A stretch of DNA of 64,000 nucleotides from Tridacna crocea (GCA_943736015.1 OX031073.1:31027210-31091209), one strand, 5' to 3'; positions 1-13,800 are shown, counted from the stretch's first letter. Notes: generated by a model not told the origin, from the sequence alone. A program made the numbers and translations.

Positions 1-150
1 CCAGTACTTTGCACAATACTGATCTAAAGTCACTGGCTGCTTCCATACATAAACATTGCCAAAGCAATGCTCAGACAAAGGAATGGTTCCTGTTGTGATG
101 ACTTTCATCAATCTTGGAGAAGACACTGGCTTCGCTAGGGTATCAACCTA
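1..150 (-). other. Short open segment at the window edge, unassigned
   Basis: Reading the minus strand, bases 1-146 are open for about 49 codons (LAKPVSSPRLMKVITTGT near the start, later VYVWKQPVTLDQ). A CTAG before it would be a phase-compatible acceptor for the giant gene, but the residues do not look like the expected second part of an Ig domain and the pyrimidine tract is poor. It could also be transposon-derived. Function unknown. Confidence 0.2.
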
Positions 151-1308
151 GTAACTCCCTGTATTCAAGCCGTTTATTGCATGCATTTACATACTGACCT
201 CTACTTTCAAAACAAAAAAGAACAAAGAATAAAACAAAGAATAAAATAAAATTTTCTCTAATTTCTAATTTTCTTGCAAAAATCAAATGCAACTAATATA
301 TTTTGAACACAGCAATAAAAAGAAATTATTTAATTCAAAGCAACACAAAACTATACATTTCTACAGCTATTACCTCTTTACCAAACAACAAAATCCTAGA
401 CTTGTTCAAATAAAAAGCATTTGCAGACAACAATTGATTGTGGCTAAAATGATAGAATATGCTCTTGAAAAAAGAGAAATTGTTGTGGGATTATAATGGC
501 AAATGCAATGATTTGAGCCATATCTGATTTATCATCTGCAAATATCTTTATCTAGAACAAGTCCAAAATTTTGTCATTTAATAAAGAATTGAACAGAAAA
601 CACTCAATTCAAACAAAGACATGAAGTTTTTCTACTAAAGAGAGCTAATTTATTTCTCTATATTAATAAACTATACTTAGCAACTCAACGTTTTCTAACC
701 TTTCACCTTGCAATCCATAGTTTTAACAAGCATTTTTGTTGAAACAATATTCCCGCCAAAATGATTTAATTGACCTCATAACTTAAAGTCGCTCCCAGGT
801 GGATATTTTTCATAGAATAAAAAAAAAAGCTATATCTGTGGAATGGATTATTCTACACATGAGGCAAGTTTTATGAAATTCTGTCCAATGGTATTGGAGA
901 TATTCTCCCGGAAAGATAGATGGTCAGACAGATGGAAGGATGGACGGAAGGATGGACAAGGCTAAAACTATATCCTTCAGCCTTTGGCTGGGGATGGTAA
1001 CAAGGAAGGAGTGGGTTTTTACAATCCCAGAAAAAGTGAAAATGTACACAACCCGCATTTTCTCCTTTTTCTATTATCTGGTAAAACTAGAAATGTGTCA
1101 CAATAATGGGTACCTCTGTACTGTGACTTTGACCTTTGAGCTGGCAACAGGTTTGTTGCATGCAACACGTTGTCTTTCAATTGTGATTATTTGTGCCAAA
1201 TTATTTGGAAGCTATTTGCAGGACAAGAATATAGTTATTTACTTATCACAGACATACATACACAGGTACACACATGCGGCAGGTGTAACACTATTTCTTC
1301 CAGCACCT
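151..1308. other. Intronic A+T-rich DNA, nothing assigned
   Basis: Intron of the giant Ig gene. Around 440-640 there are traces of the palindromic MITE (a GATCTGC-like third and a reversed end), too eroded to delimit. A degenerate GGA/GGAC microsatellite lies at about 918-958. No exon is seen. Confidence 0.5.
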
Positions 1309-1537
1309 TTAACTTTTTACCAAATGACAAGATTGTAGACTGGTCCAAATTGAAAGCACTTGCAGACGACGAAATGAACATAACACACACCTTGAAATAG
1401 GTTTCCAGCAGGGTAGAAAACATTGTGAGAAAAGAAGAAAATTCTGGTTACCAGCATTTTCTCCTTTTCCCACTATGTTTTCAAAAGGCTTCTACCTCAG
1501 CATCATAAAAACAAGGGATTGTTTAGTAAAGGGTTAA
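1309..1537 (+). mobile_element. Palindromic MITE family 1, full copy
   Basis: The element that recurs throughout the window. In this orientation it reads TTAA, a CTTTTTACC-type end, ACTGGTCCAAATTGAAAGCA, then GGTAGAAAACATTGTG, a central palindrome around TGGTTACCAGCATTTTCTCC, and ends AGTAAAGGGTTAA. TTAA at both ends and CCC-type termini match the target and terminal pattern of piggyBac-type transposons. No coding capacity. Orientation '+' is used below for copies whose ACTGGTCCAAATTG side comes first. Confidence 0.8.
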
Positions 1538-1601
1538 TGATGGCGGAGGCACAAAAGACTAGATCTATCTATAGTCACAATAATTTTCATGCTTTTAAAA
1601 C

Positions 1602-1880
1602 CTGAAATTTCCCATGTCATCATCAGGCTTTCCCCTTCATTCACAACCTCATCACTTTGTTTTGTAGATACTTTGGGAGCTGGATTGACCTTCACCTCCA
1701 CTTGACCTTGACCTAATTCAACACCAGTGACCTTGACACTATAGACACCCTGATCTGTGGTGCTGCTTGATGACACAGAGTATGTAAGGACATCTTCCAG
1801 TAACTGTTGTACATGAACAGTGTCTTGTATAACAGGATTACCATCTTTGAAAATTTCAACAGCACTGCCCTCTGTTAGTC
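1602..1880 (-). CDS. Giant Ig protein, exon 14 (type A): end of Ig12, start of Ig13
   Basis: A 279-base phase 1-1 exon, the last one found in the window: [53 protein letters not shown]. It is two codons shorter than the other type-A exons ([10 protein letters not shown] lacks the extra residues) and more diverged, so it lies outside the most recent duplications. The gene must continue below base 1. Confidence 0.87.
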
Positions 1881-4800
1881 CTGGAAACAGTAAGAAAAGT
1901 ATCACAGTTTTCCATTGAAAATGGTTGTTTGTTTGGAATTTACCACCATTTTCATCATTATTTCAGCTATATCCCAGCATCCAGTTTACCTATTCATGGT
2001 ATCCTATGGTTTTTCATAACTTTTTCCGAGACAGCAAATATTTGGCCTGGCCAAATTGAAAGCATTTGAGGGTGACAATTTAGATGTTGCTGAAATGTTA
2101 AGATTTACCCTGGAGGTGGGGGAGAGGTGTAGAAAACATGATGTGAAAATTCTGGTTTTCCAAGACTTTCTCCTCTTCACACAGTGTTTTTTACGGCCAT
2201 CTCCCTTAGGTTTGTTAAAATGTGGGAGTATATGGTCAAGGATTAAAAAAACTATGTCCTCCTTGAAATTTGATTGAAGTAATGTAATCTACAGTATAAG
2301 TAATGTGCCAAGGTGTTTTGATCTAAGGTCAGACACAAAAAATGTGCTGTCTAATCTCGATTTTCACCACATGCCCAATCAAATGGAATAGCACATAATC
2401 ATTGAATGAACAAGCCATGGAACGAACTGGTTTTGGAATGAAAAAGCCCAGGATCACGCGATCAGTTGGCAAATTTTGTATCATTGTGCCAATAGAAGGA
2501 TAGGAGTGAGTGAAGCTATTTTCAATAGAGAAATTAGTATTTCCACGATCAATTGCCTCAGCCAGTGTATTTCCAATTAAATATCAGAGTGCTATTGAGA
2601 AATTCATTTGCCTATGAAAAATTGAGTTTAATTGGGTTTACTTCCTTTGGCTTTGCACAAAATATGATACATGTCTTCAAAATTCAATATTGAACTCATA
2701 GCAGTATTGTCTTCGACAATTACAACAGAAATGCTAGTAAACATGTTTTTCTCATTTTTCCCAAAGATCCTCTGCAATTTCGAAGAAAAATCAGTTTATC
2801 TACTTCATGTTTGTTGTCTGTAAATACTATCAGTCTGAACTGGTCAATTGTTTTTTGACATATAGTGAAGGGTGAAGAATAAGTCTGAACCTGTTAATTT
2901 CCATTTCAGCTCAAGTGTTTCCCCTTCTTTCAAAGTGGTACATTGTTCATCTGTCAACACCTCTACTTTTGGAACTTTTGTGACCTTGACCTGTACAGCT
3001 CCATCCTTGACCTCTGTGTCCTTGACCTTTATGCAATAAAGGCCTTCATCTGATACCGAAATAGATTCGAAAGTGAGGGTGTAGATTTGACCTTCACAGG
3101 TCAGCTTGCATTTCTCATTTGTTTGAAGCTCTGACACACCCTTTAGAACAACAACATCACTTTCAGATGCACCTACAAAAAAACTAGACATAATTAGAAA
3201 TGTTACAGGCTGTTGGTTGCCTTGAAACAATTTCGTTGATCATACCTTCTGAAATAGTACACTAATCAAAATGAAAATTGCAGCTGCAAAAGATCTCATT
3301 GTTGGGAGCTTCCACCACAATGTCAGCCAATTCTTTTAATATTGTGGGAGAAGAATAGGACATGAAATTGAAACCAGACAGACACCGAGCTCCTGATAAG
3401 AAGGAGTGATGGTATTCTGTAGTCATTATTTCTCTTTGAACCCTAAGTTGTGGGTACTCATGAGATGATTCTAATGAGTACTCACAATATAGGGTTCAGT
3501 AGAGAATAATTAATATTTTCAATTTTTAAATCAAAATCAGTCCCTCCATCTGGAGTTCTGCAACAGACTTAAATGAATACATCCTCCCTTGTTTTCCTTG
3601 TTGGGATTATAACAAGATGGAAGTAACACATTGCTGTGTTTTGAACAGTTTCAGAAAAATATTTGTTTTTCTTTCAACAATATTTTTCCTGTTATGAACT
3701 AGTCTAACACAGTTACAATTACATATATTTATTACCAATTTTATCTGGAAATGCTTCCAGATTGTGTCTGAGCGTTAGTTTTTGGCTATGCTTTCAAATC
3801 AAACATACCTCTTTATAAACATGTAGAAACACTGTTGCAATAGATTAATGTTTTAAAAAGTAGTCAAACATAAGTGTTTAAAGTTTAAAGAATGATTTGT
3901 ATAGCTATGCGAGTTGGCCAGGAAATGATAAGAACAACAATAATACGGAAGAAATCTATCACCACAGAAAACCATTTTACATGTTACAAACCTGATATTT
4001 CCCATGTTATCGTCAGACTCTCTCCCTCCTTAACAATCTCCTTGCTCTGTTTTGTTGATACTATTACTTTTGGAGCAGGGATGACCTTTACCTCAATTTG
4101 ACCTTCACTTTGGTCAATTCCAGTGACCTTGACACTATAGGTGCCTTGATCTGTGGGACTGGCTGTTGATACACTGTATGTCAGGACATCTTCAGACAAA
4201 CTTTGTATGTGAGAACTGTCTTGTGTCACAGGAGTGTTGTCTTTGAAAATTTCAACAGTGCTTCCCTCTGTTAGTCCTGAAACAGTAGTGAATGGCATGA
4301 CCATACAAAGTGTTGCTTCTATCCATAGAAACTTGTTTGTTAGTTTTGTATTATCTCATCACCAGACGAAAAAATTTTAGACTGATCCAAATTGAAAGAA
4401 TTAGCAGATGTCAAAATTAGAGTGCCTCAAATATTGAAAATTGTTGTATTATCTCATCAGTAGACGACAAAATTTTAGACTGATTAAAATTGAAAGCATT
4501 AGCAAATGTCAAAATTAAAGTGCCTCAAAAATTGAAAATTGTTTTGGGAAGGGTAAAAAACAGTGTTAGAAAAGGAGAAAATGCTGGTTACCGAGATTTT
4601 TTCCTTGGCCCATAATGTTACTAAAAGGCTTCTTTTTCAGGGTTGTGAAAACCCGGAATTGTCTTGGAAATAGTTATTCATTGGTTTTATCATTATTTCA
4701 GCCTCACCATGGTGGCCAGAGCATCTTTGCATTGTTTCTGAGTATTTTTCAATCATTTACCAAACAGTCCCTGAAAATTACGACCCTGAGGTAGAAGCCT

Positions 4801-7800
4801 TTTGAAAACATTGCCGGAAAAGAAGAAAATGCTGGTAACCAGCATTTTCTCCTTTTCCCACAATGTTTTCTACCCTGCTGGAAAAATTTCAGTTATTGAG
4901 TTACGTTCATTTTGTTGTCTGCAGTTATATGTGTATAAGCCAAAGTAATTGTTATAAACTCTGGGGTCCAATTTCAGCTCCAAGGTTGTCACTTAACACA
5001 TCTAAAAATAGTAGAAGTCTACTGATTTGAACTACATACCAAATATGGTAGCCTTTGGCTATAAATTATGGTTTAGAACCAGATAACATTTTAAGTTGAT
5101 AGAAGTACAGTAACTCTTTACCAAACAACATTTACAGACTGGTACAAATTGAAAGCATTTGCAGACGTCAAAATAAATGTGAGTGAAAAATCGAAACTTG
5201 ACTTGGGAAGGGTAGAAAACATTGTGCAAAAAGGAGAAGATGCTGGTTACTAGCATTTTCTCCTTTTCCCACAATGTTTTCAGAAGGCTTCTAATTCAGG
5301 GTCGTCAAAAGTCATCACTGTGTGGTAACTGAAGCTATATGCCAAATATTCAGTAACCCTACGCCTTACGGTTTTGGACAAGATAGTTTACAAAGATTTT
5401 TAATATTTTTCTTTTTTTTTTTGACATTTCAGACAGACTGTTAACAGGAATGAAACTGTTTTAAGAAACTCTGAACAGAACCACGGCAGAAAAATTTTTG
5501 TGAAGTTCAGTCAAAATTGGATCAGCAGGCTCAGAGAAGATGATGTGATTACAGACACTGGGCAATGACTAGTCTCTGGCCTGTGGAGCTTAGCCCTCTA
5601 CCACACAATTTTTGAAACCCTGAGAAAGAAGCCATTTGAAAAAAATGTGGGAAAAGGAGAAAATGCTGGTAACCAGCATTTTCTCCTTTTCCTACAATGT
5701 TTTCTACCCCATCAATTAAAAATTGCACCATTTGAGCCACACTGAAATTGTGGTCTGCTAACCTTTCAGTTAGGACAGGGCTAAAATTTTGTCAACTGGC
5801 ATAGAGTTAAGTAAGTCCAAACCTGTTAATTTCCATTTAAGCTCTAGTGTTTCCCTTTCATTCAAGGTGGTACACTGTTCATCTGTCAACACCTCTACTT
5901 TTGGAACTTTTGTGACCTTGACCTGAACTGCTCCATCCTTGACCTCTGTGTCCTTGACCTTTATGCAATAAAGGCCTTCATCTGATACCGAAATAGATTC
6001 GAAAGTGAGGGTGTAGATTTGACCTTCACAGGTCAGCTTGCATTTCTCATCTGTTTGAAGCTCTGACTCACCCCTCAGAACAATAACATCACTTTCAGAT
6101 GCACCTACAAAAAACAAGACATAAATAGATGTGCCACAGGCTGTTGGTTGCCCTGAAAAAAATTACGTTGATCATACCCTCTGAAAATGTAAACTAACCA
6201 AACTGAAAATTGCAGCTGCAAAAGACTGTTGGGAGCTTCCATCACAATGTCAGCCAATTTTTTTAATACTGTGGGAGAAGAATAGGACATGAAACTAAAA
6301 TCCGACAGACAAAAAGCTCCAGATTAGTGGGAGTATGGTATTCTAAAGTCATTATTTCTCTTTGAGGCCTATATAGTGGGTACTCATGAGATGATTCTAA
6401 TGAGTACTCACAACATAGGGTTCAGTGGAGAATAATCAATATTTTCAATTTTGAAATCAAAATCACTCCCTCTATCTGGAGTTCTGAGATAGATTTTATC
6501 TGGGAATGCTTTCAAATTGTGTTTAAGCATTAGGTTTTGGCTATGTCTTCAAAGTGAAACATACCTCTTTATAAACATGTACAAACACTGTTGCAGCAGC
6601 TTAAAGTTTTAAAAAGTACTCAAACACAAGTGTTTAAACTTTAAAGAATGATTTGTATAGCTACACAAGTTGGCCAGGAAATAAAAAGAATAAAATAATA
6701 AGAAAGAAATCTATCACCACGGACAACCATTTTATGTGTTACAAACCTGATATTTCCCATGTTATAGTCAGACTCTCTCCCTCCTTAACAACCTCCTTGT
6801 TCTGTTTTGTCGATACTGTTATTTTTGGAGCAGGGATGACCTTTACCTCAATTTGACCTTCGCTTTGGTCAATTCCAGTGACCTTGACACTATAGGTGCC
6901 TTGATCTGTGGGACTGGCTGTTGATACATTGTATGTCAAGACACCTTCAGATAATTTTTGTATGTGCGAGCTGTCTTGTGTCACAGGAGTGTTATCTTTG
7001 AAAATTTCAACAGTGCTGCCTTCTGTTAGTCCTGAAAACAGTCATTAAAGGCATGACCATTCTATGTGTTGAACCTAACCATAAACAGTCGTTTGTTTGT
7101 TGTGTACCAACTCTTTACCAGACAACAAAATTTTGGACTGATCCAAATTGAAAGCATTTACAGACATCAAAATTAAAGTGACTCAAAAATTGAATATTGT
7201 TTTGGGAAAGGTAGAAAACGTGAGGAAAGGAGAAAATGCTGGTTAACAGCATTTTCTTCTGGTCCCATAATGTTTTTAAAAGGCTTCTTTTTCAGGGACG
7301 TGAAAACCTGTAGGTCTAATTTCACCTCCAAGGTTATCACTTAACAAATCCAAGTCTAGGTAGCAGTCTATTGGTTTAAACTACGTCAAATTAGGCAGCC
7401 CTTGGCCACATGGTTTAGAAACCAACAACATTTAACCCTTTACCACACAATGACGACTTTTAATGACCCTGAGCAAGAAGCCTTTTGAAAACTTTGTGGG
7501 AAAAGGAGAAAATACTGATAACCAGTCTTTTCTCCTTTAACCACTAAGTTTTCTACTCTAAGAAAAAATGCATCATTAGAGACACTATAAGATTATTGTC
7601 TGCAAATGCTTTTGATCTGGATAGGTAAAAAATTCTACTGTGTGGTATAGGGTTAAAGTTGAAAGAACCATTAAATGAAGCTAAATGCTAAATATTGGGT
7701 AACCCTATGCCTTATGATTTTGAACAGAATAGTTAACAAAGATTTCTAATAATTTTCTGTTTTTTTTTTGACATTGCAGACAGAGTTTTAACAGAAATAA

Positions 7801-10800
7801 AATTCTTTCAAGAAAGTCTAAATAGAACAATGGCAGCAGGATTATTTCTGTGAAGTTTGGTCAAATTGGATCAGCAGTTTCAGAGAAGATGATGCAATTA
7901 TAGATTACAGACACTAGGCAATGACATGAGAATGCTAGTCTCTGGCCTGTGGAGCTTAAAATAAGTGCAAACCTGTTATTTTCCATTTAAGCTCAAGTCT
8001 TGTCCCTTCTTTTGAAGTGGTACACTGTTCATCTGTCAAAACCTCTACTTTTGGAACTTTTGTGACCTTGACCTGTACTGCTCCATCCTTGACCTCTGTG
8101 TCCTTGACCTTTATGCAATAAAGGCCTTCATCTGATACCAAAATTGACTCGAAAGTGAGGGTGTAAATCTGACCTTCACAGGTCAGCTTGCATTTCTCAT
8201 CTGTTTGAAGCTCTGACTCACCCTTCAGAACAATAACATCATTTTCAGATGCACCTATAGAAAATTAACATAATTAGAAATGTTGCAAGCTGAAAAAACA
8301 TCCCCTGTTGGTTGTTCAAAAAGAAATTTGGTTGATCATACTCTCAGAAATAGTAAACTAATCAAAATGAAAATTGCGGGTGCAAAAGATCTCATTGTTG
8401 GGGGCATCCATCACAATGTCAGCCATACTGTGGGAGAAAAATAGGACATGAATTTGAAACCAGAAAGACGGACAGATTTAGATTTAAAAATCCTCCCCTG
8501 TTTTCGTTGGTTGGGATTATAACAAGATAAATGTAATACATTGCTGTATCTTGAACTGTTTCAGAAAATTGTTTTCTTTCAACAATATTTTTCCTGTTTT
8601 GAACAATTCTAATACAGTTACATATATCCATTTTTATCTGGAAATGCTTTCATATTGTGCTTGAGCGTTAGTTTTTGGTTAGGCCTTAAGGTAAAACATA
8701 CTTTTTTATAAACATATAGAAACACTGTTGCAATGAATAAATGCTTTAAATGTTTAAAGTTAAAAGAATGATTAGTATAGCTACACGAGTCAGCCAGGCA
8801 ACAGAAATCTATCACCATGGAAAACCATTTTATGTGTTACAAACCTGTTATTTCCCATGTTATAGTCAAACTCTCTCCCTCCTTAACAACCTCCTTGCTC
8901 TGTTTGGTTGATACTGTTATTTTTGGAGCTGGGATGACCTTTACCTCAATTTGGCCTTCACTTTGATCTATTCCAGTGACCTTGACACTATAGACACCCT
9001 GATCTGTGGGACTGGCTGTTGCTACATTGTATGTCAGGACGTCTTCAGACAAACTTTGTATGTGAGAACTGTCTTGTGTCACAGGAGTGTTATCTTTGAA
9101 AATTTCAATAGCACTGCCAGCTATCAGTCCTGAAAATAGTAGTTAAAGGCATGACTATACAAAATGTTGCCACTATCCAAGAAAAAAATTGGACCATCAT
9201 CAATAATATCTAGGTTTTAACTCATTAACCCTTTCCCAAACAATCCCTGGTTTTTACGGGTCAGGAATAGAAACCTTTTGAAAACATTGTGGGAAAATGA
9301 GAAAATGCTGGTAACCAGCATTTTCTCCCTTTCCCGCAATGTTTTCTACCCTATCATATAGAAAAATCATCTTTTTAGCAATTGTTAATTTGTCATCTGC
9401 AAAATGCTTTCACTTTGGTCTGGTCCAAAATTTGCCGTTTGAGAAAGGGTTAACAAAGTACAATATTTTAGGCTTGTCCAAATCGAAAGCATATGCAGAT
9501 GACAAAATAAAAGTGACAGAAAATTTAAAATACATAATTCAAACCTGTTATCTTCCATTTCAGCTCTAGTGTTTCTCCTTCTTTCAAGCTGATAGACTGT
9601 TCACCAGTCAATACCTCTATTTTTGGAATCTTTGCGACCTTGACTTTTACTGCTCCATCCTTGACCTCTGTATCTTTGACCTTTATGCAGTAAGTCCCTT
9701 CATCTGATAATGAAAGTGATTCCAAAGCAAGAGTGCAAACTTGACCTTCAAAGGTCAGTTTGTGTTTTTCATCTGGTTGAAGCTCCAAATCATCCTTCAG
9801 AACAGTAACATCAGTTTCAGATGCACCTACAGAAATAAACATAACATGAAGAGTGTAACATATTGCTATATTGGACTAGCGGTAATGAAAATCTTTTTAT
9901 CTTTTAGTTTGAGCACATTACTAGGATATGCAGTTTAACATCTTGTGTCAAGCTTCCAAACATCTTACAATATGAATAAATTTGAAGAACTACAAAGAAT
10001 GAAGAGATTGAAAATCCCCCGTTTTTGATTATATTCGTGTTGGAAAGAAGCCAGCAGCATGGACAGAGTCTTGTGTGAAATACTGGTACTGGCTGGAGCA
10101 GTATGACTGAAAATAATCATGAAAATATTATGAAATATTGAAGTAAATCATTGAGCACTTCAATGAAATGATATTCACTGCTAAAAAGACTTGTTTTGAA
10201 TCAAGCGAATTACAGGTGTTGTATGTGTTGTATGTGTTTTTGTTAAGGGTCCATAATGATCATCGAACTCAGGACCTTCAGGACCTCATAACCTAAAGGT
10301 CCCGAGTTCGATATGCGGGAGCGGAGGTCAACTTTGCGATTTTTCATTGGCCCACACATTCGGCGCGAGTACTGGTGTAGTTTCCAGGAAGCAGAATCGA
10401 GAAAGATTAGTATAAGTTGTAAGAACTTGTTTCTCAATCGATGTAAAATAAATATGTTTAAACTAAGGGTCCATAATGAAATATATACATGTATTGAGCT
10501 CCTTTCTTCAGTGATATGGCATTTCATTAAATAGAAAAAAAAATACATGTAATTGTCTGTGGCTTACGATAAACAAAACAATATGAGTAGAAGTACATGT
10601 AATACATGTAATTGTCTGTGGCTTACGATAAACAAAACAATATGAGTAGAAGTTTCATAAAAGTTTTGTCCAATATTGGTTCATAATGGAAATATACATC
10701 AAGCCTCCTTTTTCCATGACACTGCATTAAATAAAAAAAAAAATAAATAAATAAAGCTGACTATCAAAAGGCACAAATATTATGGAAATTCATCAATTCT

Positions 10801-13800
10801 GTCAAGGATTTTAGAAGATATCTTTATGGATGAATAAACAGACAACATTAAAACTGTATCACCTCACCTTTACAAAAAATACCAACAAATACTAAATACT
10901 GAAACAAGATGAATTACCTATGATTTTCCACTTTAACTCTAAGAATTTGCCTTCAGCAAGACTTGTGTTGGATTCATCAGTCAGTAATTCAACTTTTGGT
11001 ACAGCCTTGACCTTGAGCTCAATTTCACCTTCAATTACATCAGAGTCTTTGACTTTGATTCCATAAACTGACTGGTCAGACATCATGGCTGTTTCTATAG
11101 TGACAACCAAAGTGTCACCCTCTAAAGAGATCATTCTCTTGTCATCACAATCAATGGCATTCTTTTCTTTAAATATGGTGATATCATCAAGAGTGATACC
11201 TACAAATAGATGTAGATCTATATGATTATCTACCTTACAGCTTTGATTTTTAGAAGAGAATTCAGATCAGACCATAATAATTTTTGTGGACATGATATCA
11301 GTAGATTAACCCTTTACCAGCAGAAAATTTTTTAGTCTTTTCCAAAGTGAAAGCATTTGCAGACGACAATTTCAGTGTGGCTCAAATGGTATAATTTTTC
11401 TTTGATTAGGTAGAAAACATTGTGTAAAAGGACAAAATGCTGGTTGGCAGCATTTCTTCTTTTTCCACAATGTTTACAAAAGGCTTCTTTTCCAGGAGTG
11501 TCAAAAGTCAGAATTGTGTGGTAAAGGGTTAATATCAGAGTGCATAAAATAGATACAATTAAAATGAATTGAAATGTGATACATCAAAACATATATGTAG
11601 GAAAAACTTTTTTCTTTCCCCACAATGTTTTTTTTCAGAGAGACCTACAAGTTCATAGGCAAAAGTATAATGAAAGTTTCAAACATTTTACCCAACACAC
11701 AGGAAAGAAATAATTTAACCCTTTACCACACCATGCCGACTTGACGACCCTGAGAAAGAAGCCTTTTGAAAACTAATGCTGGTAACCAGCATTTTCTACT
11801 TTTCCCACGATTTTTTCTCTCCTTTCAAATACAAATTTCAAATTTTCAGTCACTTTTATTTTGTTGCCTGCAAATGCTTTCAATTTGGACCAGTCTAAAA
11901 TTTTGTTATTTGGTAAAGAGTTGATTAAGCCTTTGCCTGACAATTCAGTGTTTAAACCACCCAAAGAATTTCTTTTTTTGAAAACATAGCAGGGGCATAC
12001 TTTTGAACAATTTCAAAGACAAATCACATCATATCAGTCACATTAATTTGCTTCCCTTAAATAATTTTGATTTAACCCCTTACCAAACAACAAAATTTTA
12101 GACTGGTCCAAGTTGAAAGTGTTTGCAGACAACAAAGTTAATATGACTAAAGAATTAAAATAAGTTTTAGGAAGGGCAGAAAAAATTGTGGAAAAAGGAG
12201 AAAATACTGGTTATCAGCATTTTCTTCTTTTCCCACAATGTTTTCAAAAGGCTTCTCTCTCGGGGTCGTTAAAAGTCTGGATTGTGTGGTAAAGAGTTCA
12301 AAAAGCCTAAAACTTCTCATCAGGTAAAGAATTAAACTGACCTGTTACTTTCCACGTTATGGCTATTTTTTCTCCTTCCTTCACACACAACTGTTTTTCC
12401 CGTGCTGAAATAGTCACAGGAATTTTGGCAAGTTCACTAGAGTCTGGAACAGTCTCCTCAATGTCTGGTACATGATCAGTTTTTTCCTTCTGTTCTGGTA
12501 TAATTTCTTCCTCTCTCACATCCAATATAACTTCCTTAGAGTCAGTCTCATCTACTGATATGCCTTTTGAATCTGCTTCTTCCACTGCTGGCATGCTTGC
12601 CTTTTCTTCTACCTTAGTTTCTGTCTTCTGCTCTTGTAATTCTTGCATCTCTGGAACCTTTTCTGTTTTGTCTTTCTTCACAGGTTGAATCAACTCTTCT
12701 TGAATTTCAGTCTCAACCACATCCTTGGTTTCAATGGCTTCTTCAGCTGTATCATTGGGTTTAATGGTTTCTTCAGCTTCATCCTTGGTTTTGACAATGT
12801 CTTCAGTTATATTATTGGGTTGAATGATCTGTTCACCTCCATCCATAGTTTGAATGACCTCTTCGGGTCTATCACTGGATTGAACAATCTCTTCTCCTTC
12901 ATCCTTTGTTTGAACAGATTCTTCTGGTATATTCTTGGTTTGAACAGCCTCTTCAGCAATTTCCTTAGTTTGAACAGCCTCTTCAACTATTTCATTGGTT
13001 TGAACAGTCTCTTCAGCAATGACCTTAGTTTGAACAGTCTCTTCAGCAATGACCTTAGTTTGAACAGTCTCTTCAACTATATCCTTGGTTTGAACAGTCT
13101 CTTCAACTATATCCTTATTTTGAAGAGTCTCTTCAGCTTTATCCTCGGTTTGAACAGTCTCTTCAGCTATTTCCTCGGTTTGAACAGTCTCTTCAGTTAT
13201 ATCCTCGGTTTGAACAGTCTCTTCAGCTTTATCCTCGGTTTGAACAGTCTCTTCAGCCTTATCCTTTGTTTGAACAGTCTCTTCAGCTATATACTTGGTT
13301 TGAACAGTCTCTTCAACAATATCCTTGGTTTGAATATTCTCTTTTTCTTTATCATTGGTTTGAACAGCCTTTTTTGCTATATCCTCGGGCTGAACAGCCT
13401 CTTCAGCCTTATCATTGGCTAGAACAGCCTCTTCAGCTATATTCTTTATTTGAACAGTTTCTTCAGGTAAAGTCTTGGTTTGAACAGTCTCTTCAGCTAT
13501 ATCCTTGGTTTGAACAGCCTCTGCACTTATACCCTTGGCTATTGCTTGAAAAGTCTCATCTACCATTTTTTCAATTCTTTCTTGTTTAACTGCATTGTTT
13601 TCCTTTTCAGTTGCAAATGTTGTTGTAACAGTAGCTTTTTTAGTGTCATCAACATTCTTAGAAATTCTTAAAAAAGAAAGAAAGAAATTAGAACAGTTAT
13701 AGGTTGATAAGTAGCCAGGGGCCCATATGTGGCCTACTACTGGATAAAGTAAAAATGATGAAAGGACATCAACTTCTGTAATAGTCAATAAATTCAAATG

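Noticed and set aside
940-1400. Plus-strand frames of 132 and 76 codons near the window start
   Set aside because: They overlap a GGA tract and a MITE, show no domain or splice signals, and lie in an intron of the minus-strand gene.
12643-13422. 259-codon open frame on the plus strand with [10 protein letters not shown]-type repeats
   Set aside because: It is the antisense of the 30-bp coding repeat. A stop-free unit whose length is a multiple of three stays open in that frame across the whole array. The minus-strand frame has the splice sites and flanking Ig domains.
13266-13589. 107-codon plus-strand frame with repeated [10 protein letters not shown]-type units
   Set aside because: Another antisense frame of the same 30-bp repeat.
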